From the NCBI GenBank assembly GCA_009746045.1, contig RPFO01000788.1, forward strand, positions 1-64,000: a stretch of 64,000 bases of DNA, in the 5' to 3' direction. The notes under the pieces are model-generated. The model saw nothing but the letters and a program-made list of their open reading frames with translations, did not search any database and was not told where the DNA came from. The position numbers and the translations under genes were made by a program. This document shows positions 57,778 through 64,000 of this stretch, piece after piece. This DNA comes from Mesostigma viride. Its lineage: Eukaryota; Streptophyta; Mesostigmatophyceae; Mesostigmatales; Mesostigmataceae. How positions within the stretch are numbered: the stretch's first letter is position 1; each line of letters opens with the position of its first letter.

Positions 57778-58134
57778 ATGGACTACGCCCACAAGCCCTG
57801 GATCCCGGCGCTGGTCACGGCAATACCGCAAATGGCGCTACTCGGGATCGCGATTTTCCTCCTCGTGCGCGTACGATCGTCCGTGTCAGACTCCATCGCG
57901 TCCTTGTGGTGTACGTTCACGTTGCGTCCAGGCGAACAGGAGTGCAAGGAGAAGACGTCGGCTAACGTCAAGGACATGTTCGGAGGCACGGTCGGCGTGG
58001 TTGCAGCCGGTGCGGTCGGTGCGTTCGGTCTTTCTAAACTGATGCAAAGGCGCAACCGCCCCGTGGTCGTCGAAGGGCCTCAGCGACCCTACTCGACGTC
58101 GCCGTGGAGACCACGCGGACGGGGCAAGTTTTGA
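57778..58134 (+). CDS. Small membrane protein
   Basis: 118 residues. Helix 1 is MALLGIAIFLLVRV and helix 2 GGTVGVVAAGAVGAFGLSKL, with a short Cys-containing loop and a basic Pro/Arg tail. TATATACGAG lies immediately before the ATG. Not recognised. Confidence 0.6.
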   Translation: MDYAHKPWIPALVTAIPQMALLGIAIFLLVRVRSSVSDSIASLWCTFTLRPGEQECKEKTSANVKDMFGGTVGVVAAGAVGAFGLSKLMQRRNRPVVVEGPQRPYSTSPWRPRGRGKF

Positions 58135-58149
58135 CTCACGTAAATTGAT

Positions 58150-58470
58150 TCAGTCCTTTTTATTAATAAATTTACGTTTCACTCCACCCAGAAGTGTCTT
58201 TAATACAATTTGCAATGTTTTGTACAGCATCACCCATAGTATGACCGTTTTAAGGAGAACGTGCACGCTCTCGAACCGGTCATCTATAACTTCGTCGCAA
58301 TAATCGGGCCGCTCTTTCCACAACTCGGACGATGTGGACGTCATTTGAGCGCATATGTCGTGTTTTTCCATGTTCATCCAGAAACCCATATCCCCGAAGT
58401 GTGGACCCTTCAAAAACAGGTCCTTAAGTGGTTTTTTCACCACGGCCTCGTACACGAAGGCCATGAACAC
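58150..58470 (-). CDS. Small conserved-type viral membrane protein
   Basis: 106 residues. AFVYEAVVKKPLKDLFLKGPHFGDMGFW, then DICAQMTSTSSELW and CDEVIDDRFESVHVLL, then a C-terminal hydrophobic helix. The KGP-x-FG-x2-GFW...IC-x2-MT pattern looks like a short protein I have seen in other large DNA viruses of protists, but I cannot name the family. Confidence 0.6.
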   Translation of the reverse strand: MFMAFVYEAVVKKPLKDLFLKGPHFGDMGFWMNMEKHDICAQMTSTSSELWKERPDYCDEVIDDRFESVHVLLKTVILWVMLYKTLQIVLKTLLGGVKRKFINKKD

Positions 58471-58504
58471 CCTATGCGATATACAATCGATTTTTAAACG
58501 CGCG

Positions 58505-59167
58505 TCACTCGAACTTCACAACGAACCGCTGTCGGACCTGCTTCACTTGCGGCCTCACGATGACCGCGAGGTCCGAGGCCTTGCACCGGTTGCGGCACTT
58601 CACTATCTTCCCGGCTCGGATGCGGACGTTTAGGACCTTGTCTTTGCACTTGGGCAGGTCGGACCTGATCAGCTCGTGGTGGCGCCTGGCGTATTCGATG
58701 ACGCCGTTCAGGATTGCCCACCGAAAGAAGTTCATTTGGCCGGGGGTGGTGGTGATCTCCCTCTCCCCCTCGGCGAGCTTGGTCTTCCTCCTCCTGGCGA
58801 AGGGGTCGAACATGCGCTTGGAGTAGAAGTCCAGCTGCTCGCGGTAGGACATGTACAGGTTGAACGGGATGGAGCTGCCCTGGACGCAGTACTCGACCCT
58901 GTGCGTCTTCGCGTAGTTGGTGACCAGCCACTCGATCACGCGGAGGGACAGGCCGGACGACTTCTTCTTCCCTTCTGGGTTGGCGAACTCGTACAGCGTC
59001 TCGAAGTTGTCCTTGCTTCCGTAGAAACGCTGCAGAGATCGCTCCAGAAGGTCCATAGCGTCCGATGCGTGCCCAGTCTCGCTATATACGAGAGATAAAT
59101 ATTTGGCGAGCGTCCACCTCGTCCCGGTGTCCTGGCGCAGGACGCGGTCATGCGGGATGCGCGCCAA
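58505..59167 (-). CDS. A494R-like conserved giant-virus protein
   Basis: 220 residues. The core NLYMSYREQLDFYSKRMFDPFARR, followed by ITTTPGQMNFFRWAILNGVI, is characteristic of a family conserved in many nucleocytoplasmic large DNA viruses (the group containing chlorovirus A494R, as I recall it). Its role is not established; a late-gene or transcription role has been suggested for related proteins. The frame is intact. This is the best lineage marker in the window. Confidence 0.7.
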   Translation of the reverse strand: MARIPHDRVLRQDTGTRWTLAKYLSLVYSETGHASDAMDLLERSLQRFYGSKDNFETLYEFANPEGKKKSSGLSLRVIEWLVTNYAKTHRVEYCVQGSSIPFNLYMSYREQLDFYSKRMFDPFARRRKTKLAEGEREITTTPGQMNFFRWAILNGVIEYARRHHELIRSDLPKCKDKVLNVRIRAGKIVKCRNRCKASDLAVIVRPQVKQVRQRFVVKFE

Positions 59168-59201
59168 GCTAGGAGATTATCTGGTTTTATAGTATGAACG
59201 C

Positions 59202-59611
59202 ATGCTGACCGTACCGCTGCTCCGAGAGATGCTGGTGAAGACGGAGCTGGCTGTCATGCACGCGCTGAACGTGCTCCGACGAGGGGGGGCGAGTACGGAG
59301 GAGGAGAGCGCGCTCGTGAGGGACCTGCCGGACAACCTGAAGAAGTGGAAGTGGCTCAAGCAGCAGATCGCGCACGCGGCTCCGGTGCACGGGACGGGGG
59401 ACAACGGAGGCATCGAAAGCGAGGGCGCGGTGCCAGTCAAGCCGGCTAGGATAAAGACCGCGGCCAATAAAGGGGGGGGGGAGATGGCGAGGATAGTGGT
59501 AGCACTGTCGGGAACACTGATCCAAACAAGGGAGGGGAAGGGGGGGCGACAACGGGGGTGGTCACGTATGGCCAGATTATCGTCAAGATGACGGGGAAAT
59601 GGAGGCAATGA
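59202..59611 (+). CDS. Small hypothetical protein, probable one-base frameshift
   Basis: It starts MLTVPLLREMLVKTELAVMHAL, helical, then a Pro/Gly linker and GGGEMARIVVALSGTLIQTR. Adding one base in the G7 run 59540-59546 extends it to VVTYGQIIVKMTGKW and a stop (59609-59611) overlapping the next gene's ATGA; unshifted it stops at 59591. TTTTATAGTATGAACGC precedes the start. Confidence 0.45.
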
Positions 59612-61539
59612 ACGAAAAGGAAGCGGAAATTTACAAATTCATGAGTGAAAATGTGAAAGAAAGCGCACAAAAAGCCAAGAAGTTCGTGGAGACCTTTATC
59701 CATTCAAGCGACCCAATACTCAGAGCGCGGGCCGAGGCCACAAAGAAAACCCTTAACGACTGGTTTGTCAACGAGGACAGCGTGAAAGCGAGTTTGGAAT
59801 TAGATGACGCGAGAATAAGGCAACTAGGTGATAACAGCGGCGTGTTCGACGCGTTTCGGAACAAATACGGAGACAATTGGTTTCCTGTAGCACGCACGAG
59901 GCACTTGTTTGGTCGCGGTTTTGGGTATGAAAATAACGTGGCAACGGGACTTGATAAAAACAGTGGAGAAGACATAGAGGCACGGCTTACACCCCAAGCG
60001 CGGGTGCTCAAAGAGTTAATTGACAAGTTGGAGCGACAGGGAGAGCTTTATGGGGGCAATATTTCGCGGTTCAAGGGGGATATTCATCGAGAAGATCCAA
60101 AGATAATGTCGGCGATAAACAGGTTGGATTCTCTGTCTGACCGACATGAATCCGAGATCGCAGTGAACGATAAAACGATGCAAGAGCACGAAAGATTCAT
60201 AAGAGACCAATACACAAGGTTGAGCAAACTTAAGGAAGCGTCTGGTCAAGAAGGTTTGAGTCCAGACATGATAGACAAAATGACAAGTGAACAAATGAAG
60301 AGCGTGGAAGAGGATGTCCAAAAAGCGTTCCTTAAGCAGCTTGAAAAAGAAGCCCGCGAAGCCCTGGAAAAGAATAATGCAGATGAACAGTTAAAGAAGT
60401 TTAGGGAAAAACAGTGGCCGGGTGTCCAGGCCAGTGTGCAACTGAAAATGGACTCGGAAGCCGAGATGAGAAGAAAAATTAGCAATCCTGTGTTTTTTGG
60501 TACGGCGAATGATCCCAAACAAGTTATAAGGGCGCACAAGGCATATGCCAAATATAGAGAAGACGGTGGAGATTTGGTTATAGTTCCATCATCAAGTAAA
60601 ATAGTGGATGCTAACAAAGCAGGCGATATATCATATAAGTATGAAGATGGAGATATGGAGGTGTTCGAAAACAAATTGAAGAGTCTTTATCCTCCTTCAG
60701 AATGGCAACGAGTGGGGTATGCGACCTTAAAAAAACGCAACAACGATGTGCAAGGCGTCATATTCAAACGAAAGTTGCTGGACGATTATGAATACATCCC
60801 GATATTTTTCGACAATGATTTTGATCGCAAGCCAGACGGAAAACTCGTGTTCAGAGACAATAAAGTGATCAACCCACTGCGCAATTTACATAATGAAGAG
60901 TACGAGATGATGAACCCGGTAGAGCTCTTGATTGGCGGGTTAGACAACCCTAGTGACGTGTTAAAAGCGTATGGTCAAGGCCTAGAATATACCTTCACAC
61001 CTTCCGATCTGAACTTGGAAGATGCACAGATGTCTGGTGTAATTCACAACCCTTACACAATGTTCCTAAAAACAAAAATCGATGCACTGTTTCCTCAGAA
61101 CGCTTGGAAACACGCGGGTTATGTTATCGACAGACGAGATGGACACGAAAACGCATTAATCGGCGCGGCTTTTAAGCGACGCGTGTCGGTAAAGGGGCAG
61201 CGTGATTACGAATACGTTGACGTGAATGATCTTGTGAACAACACAGACATCGAACGTGGATCAAACGGCAAACTAACAGCGCCTCGTAAACACCACATTA
61301 CACTGGAAGATCGACATTTGGGTGAACCGATTCGGGTCGATGGGTCGACTGGGATTACAGCGCCTAAGCCACCACCAAAACAGGGTCCAGGCCATCACCA
61401 AAACAGTAAACCACGGGGGTCTCCAGGCGGTGCCCCGCCAGTTGCTGACGTCGATCCTTCGAATCCCATACTAGCACCTTGGGAGAGTGATCTTATTGAC
61501 TGGCTTGGATTACCTCCACAACAAGATTCATTACTTTAG
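59608..61539 (+). CDS. Hypothetical 643-residue protein with duplicated C-terminal domain
   Basis: The N-terminal ~290 residues are charged and coiled-coil-like. Two copies of a ~115-residue domain follow: W(Q/K)(R/H)-(V/A)-GY, FKR(K/R), DYEY(I/V) and (P/S)-(D/N)-GKL occur in the same order at residues ~360-420 and ~505-565. The tail is Pro-rich. Composition is more AT-rich than the neighbours. ATG 59608 overlaps the previous stop; ATG 59599 is an alternative. Function unknown. Confidence 0.65.
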   Translation: MNEKEAEIYKFMSENVKESAQKAKKFVETFIHSSDPILRARAEATKKTLNDWFVNEDSVKASLELDDARIRQLGDNSGVFDAFRNKYGDNWFPVARTRHLFGRGFGYENNVATGLDKNSGEDIEARLTPQARVLKELIDKLERQGELYGGNISRFKGDIHREDPKIMSAINRLDSLSDRHESEIAVNDKTMQEHERFIRDQYTRLSKLKEASGQEGLSPDMIDKMTSEQMKSVEEDVQKAFLKQLEKEAREALEKNNADEQLKKFREKQWPGVQASVQLKMDSEAEMRRKISNPVFFGTANDPKQVIRAHKAYAKYREDGGDLVIVPSSSKIVDANKAGDISYKYEDGDMEVFENKLKSLYPPSEWQRVGYATLKKRNNDVQGVIFKRKLLDDYEYIPIFFDNDFDRKPDGKLVFRDNKVINPLRNLHNEEYEMMNPVELLIGGLDNPSDVLKAYGQGLEYTFTPSDLNLEDAQMSGVIHNPYTMFLKTKIDALFPQNAWKHAGYVIDRRDGHENALIGAAFKRRVSVKGQRDYEYVDVNDLVNNTDIERGSNGKLTAPRKHHITLEDRHLGEPIRVDGSTGITAPKPPPKQGPGHHQNSKPRGSPGGAPPVADVDPSNPILAPWESDLIDWLGLPPQQDSLL

Positions 61540-61584
61540 ATCTTCGACCGGGCAAAAAGAAATGACACATCTATTAAAAAAAAC

Positions 61585-64000
61585 ATGGAGGAATTGACAT
61601 TTGCCGCTTATCTAAATCCAACTGACGTGGTGGACGCAAATCCTACACAAAACGGTATTAACCAGATTACGGCGCCTCTAAACCCCCGTAATTTCAGGCC
61701 TCGCTTGCCTCTTTTGCCACCGTCGAACAAACTGCCGAAACAGTCAGTCGTCCAAGGGTATGCAGATATCACGAACGACACGGACCTGACCGAGAAAAGA
61801 GTGAGAAGCATCACACGGGAACAAGTCAGTCGGATGACGAAGGAACAAAAATACAGGGTGTACAATTGGATAATGTCCCGTGCCCGTGCCCGTGCCATGG
61901 CCGCGACGCGCGTCCCAGTGGACACGTCACCGAACAAACAGGCGAAACAGGCAGCGGGGTACACAGTCGTCCAGGTGGGGCATGCAGATATCACTGACAG
62001 GCCTCGCTTGCCTTTTGTGCCACCGTCGAACGAACAGCCGAAACAGTCAGTCGTCCAAGGGTATGCAGATATCACGAACGACACGGAACTGACCGAGGAT
62101 AGAGTGAGAAGCATCACACGGGAACAAGCCAGTCGGATGACGGAGGAACAAAAATACAGGGTGTACGATTTTATAATGTCTCGGGCCCGCGCTAGGGCGG
62201 GTGTCAAGACCGCACCCAGCCAGGTGAGCCGGGATCAACGGGATCAGGCCTTCGCGGACGTTATGGTCAAGAAGGCACAGGATAAGGCGAAAGAGCTCGA
62301 GGGTATGCTGGCCAAGAGTGAGAAGGAACGGAAGGATGGCGAGGAGCGTTTGGGCATGACTCGACATGCATTGGACAAGAAGGGGGAGGAGTTGACGAAA
62401 GTGCAGGAGAGGATTGCCGCGCTGGAAGCCGACCACTCCGCGCAGACGAAAGCGACAAGGAAGGAGATAACAGCGCTGCGATCGAAGGAGATAGACTTGA
62501 AAGGTGTCATAGAGAGATTGGAAAAGCGACACGCCGATATAACGAAAGAGCTGCAGAAAGTGACTGCCGCCAAGGAGGCCGCCGAGCGCAGTCTTCGCGA
62601 GGCCAACGATAGGATTCGAGAACTTGCATCCGATTTATCTGGCGCGCGCGCCAGTCTCGCGGAGGAGCGTTCCGCTGAGACGGCGAGGCGTTTGCAAGAG
62701 GATTTGGCAGCAAAGGACGGTGCGATAAGGGCTCAGGAGGAGGTGTTGCAAAGGGGATTGGATAGAGTGCGACAGCTGGAGAAGACCGCGGACCTGCGGG
62801 GCGCGGAGGAGGCCCGGTTGCGAGCGGAACTCGACGAGAATAAGGGGCAATTGGGGAAGACGACAACGGCGGCAAATGAATCGCATCAGAAATTCCTAGA
62901 TGCGGATAAGGAGCTGAAAAAGGCGATCGAGGACGGAAAGAAAAATGAAGAACAGTTCGAGAGGCAGGTGCAAGAAATCAAGGAAAAAGAGGGGCAGTCC
63001 GCGGCAGACAAAGACAAAAAGCTGAAGGAAATAACAGAGGCTCACGAACAACTCAAAGCGGAATTGGACAGTAAAAAGGAAGAGTTAACAAGTGCGAGAC
63101 GGAAATTGGCAGTGAGTTATGCACGCGCAGGGGCCGCAAAAATGCACGTCCTTAGTCTTGTACAGAAGCTGGACAAAGCCCGTGAGGCGGCTGCTGCGGA
63201 CCGCGTAAAGCACGCGAAGGAGTTGAAGAGTGCGAGGTCCGAGCTAGCCGCCGCCGAGGAATCGGTGCGGACATTGACAGCCGAGCAGAGGAGGCTGGCG
63301 GGACAGCTGCAAGACGCTTTGGCGGGGAAGCAGCGGGCGGAGGAGGAGGCCGCCGCCGAGAAGATGCGTTCTGCTGCGACGGAGAAGCGATTGCAGTCGG
63401 AGTTGGACGTCAAGGAGGAGGAGTTGCGAAGGGAATCGGAAAGAGTGAAAGAGTTGGAAAAGAAATCGGCACTGCACGACGCGGAGGAGGCCAGGTTGCG
63501 TACGGCCCTTGGTGATAAAAATAGACAGTTGGACGAGGCAAAAAAGGCGAAGGAGGCCACCGACCTGATACTCGCGGAGGCAGAAACAGAACTGGAGGAG
63601 TTGAAAGAGCAAATCGATGAAGCCAAAGCGGTGGATAACACGGTCGTGATGGAACACAAGCGCCTGCTGGCACAGAAAGAGCGAGAGGTTGCTGCCAAGA
63701 GGGAGGAGTCAGAGTTATTGAAGAAACAAGCCGAAGCCGCGCAGGACGCAGCGGAAGAATTGGCTGCAGAGCTGGACCGCGTGACCTCCGCGTACGAGGC
63801 GGAGCTGGAGAAAGCCAAAGACAGGGTGACGGGCGCTGAGAAATCTGTTGCCGCACTAAAGGCCGCACAGACAGAATTGAACGGTCAGCTTAAAGCGGCG
63901 CAAGCGGGACAGAAGAGGGCGGAGGAGGAGATTGCCGCCGAGAAGACGCGTTCTGCTGCGACGCAGAAGCGATTGCAGTCGGAGTTGGACGGCAAGCAGG
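61585..64000 (+). CDS. Very long coiled-coil protein, open at window end
   Basis: The frame is open from ATG 61585 to the window edge (over 800 codons). The N-terminus holds two repeats with PRLP-x2-PPSN, KQSVVQGYADITND, RVRSITREQ and KYRVY...IMSRARARA (61698-61906 and 62001-62201). From about 62230 on it is continuous heptad-like Glu/Lys/Ala/Leu, with internal repeats ~720 nt apart (RSAAT-x-KRLQSELD, 63367 and 63949; EEARLR, 62806 and 63487). It resembles a scaffold or filament-forming coiled coil. No head or ATPase motif is visible in this part. Confidence 0.75.
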   Translation, partial: MEELTFAAYLNPTDVVDANPTQNGINQITAPLNPRNFRPRLPLLPPSNKLPKQSVVQGYADITNDTDLTEKRVRSITREQVSRMTKEQKYRVYNWIMSRARARAMAATRVPVDTSPNKQAKQAAGYTVVQVGHADITDRPRLPFVPPSNEQPKQSVVQGYADITNDTELTEDRVRSITREQASRMTEEQKYRVYDFIMSRARARAGVKTAPSQVSRDQRDQAFADVMVKKAQDKAKELEGMLAKSEKERKDGEERLGMTRHALDKKGEELTKVQERIAALEADHSAQTKATRKEITALRSKEIDLKGVIERLEKRHADITKELQKVTAAKEAAERSLREANDRIRELASDLSGARASLAEERSAETARRLQEDLAAKDGAIRAQEEVLQRGLDRVRQLEKTADLRGAEEARLRAELDENKGQLGKTTTAANESHQKFLDADKELKKAIEDGKKNEEQFERQVQEIKEKEGQSAADKDKKLKEITEAHEQLKAELDSKKEELTSARRKLAVSYARAGAAKMHVLSLVQKLDKAREAAAADRVKHAKELKSARSELAAAEESVRTLTAEQRRLAGQLQDALAGKQRAEEEAAAEKMRSAATEKRLQSELDVKEEELRRESERVKELEKKSALHDAEEARLRTALGDKNRQLDEAKKAKEATDLILAEAETELEELKEQIDEAKAVDNTVVMEHKRLLAQKEREVAAKREESELLKKQAEAAQDAAEELAAELDRVTSAYEAELEKAKDRVTGAEKSVAALKAAQTELNGQLKAAQAGQKRAEEEIAAEKTRSAATQKRLQSELDGKQ

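Noticed and set aside
1-64000. CRISPR array
   Set aside because: No run of equal short direct repeats with unique spacers. The tandem arrays seen are contiguous repeats or irregular hairpin motifs, and the DNA is eukaryotic/viral.

Overview
The window looks like a junction between repeat-rich nuclear DNA of a eukaryote (most likely an alga or another protist) and an integrated or attached large DNA virus. All functional calls come from reading motifs; no database search was run.

Host-like side, 1-23314. Positions 1-13414 are an almost complete Ty3/gypsy LTR retrotransposon of the chromovirus type. It has the last 59 bp of the 5' LTR, a primer-binding site, a very long leader with two accessory ORFs (one viroplasmin-like), gag, a pol reached through a canonical -1 slippery heptamer, an unusual third ORF behind a possible splice acceptor, a polypurine tract and a 594-bp 3' LTR. 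Next, on the minus strand (13415-16578), is a tyrosine-recombinase (DIRS/Ngaro-like) retroelement with RT, RNase H and recombinase, and a canonical 2A self-cleaving motif between RNase H and recombinase. A related LTR (16579-17307) interrupts its 5' part. About 5.6 kb of DNA without a supportable gene follows.

Palindrome, 23315-29297. Two ~2.99-kb arms meet without a spacer at 26307/26308. Each carries the same small basic and membrane-protein genes and a set of AGAAG-CTATCC repeats. The inner ~1 kb is identical and the outer parts differ by SNPs and homopolymer indels. A third, diverged copy of the repeat block lies just outside at 29495-30062. This may be a viral genome end or a replicative head-to-head junction.

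Virus-like side, 29298-64000. The DNA is dense with short, tightly packed genes on both strands and frequent ATGA/TAATG stop-start overlaps. Contents include a PD-(D/E)XK nuclease, an OTU-type protease, an HNH nuclease, a KilA/Bro-like protein, a nucleoside deoxyribosyltransferase-like protein, an A494R-like conserved giant-virus protein, two giant beta-repeat/LamG-like fibre proteins, several small membrane proteins, coiled-coil proteins, tRNA-Ile(UAU), and at least seven proteins sharing an N-terminal C-x-A-x-T-x2-G-x2-C...C-x2-H motif. A class II (B12-type) ribonucleotide reductase (51859-57396) is split into four exons by three spliceosome-type introns, and those introns contain five other virus-type genes. 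No major capsid protein, polymerase B or packaging ATPase is in the window, so the viral family cannot be fixed.

Many viral genes carry one-base frameshifts, nearly all consistent with a missing base in a homopolymer. Sequencing undercalls are the simplest explanation, but decay of an integrated copy is not excluded.
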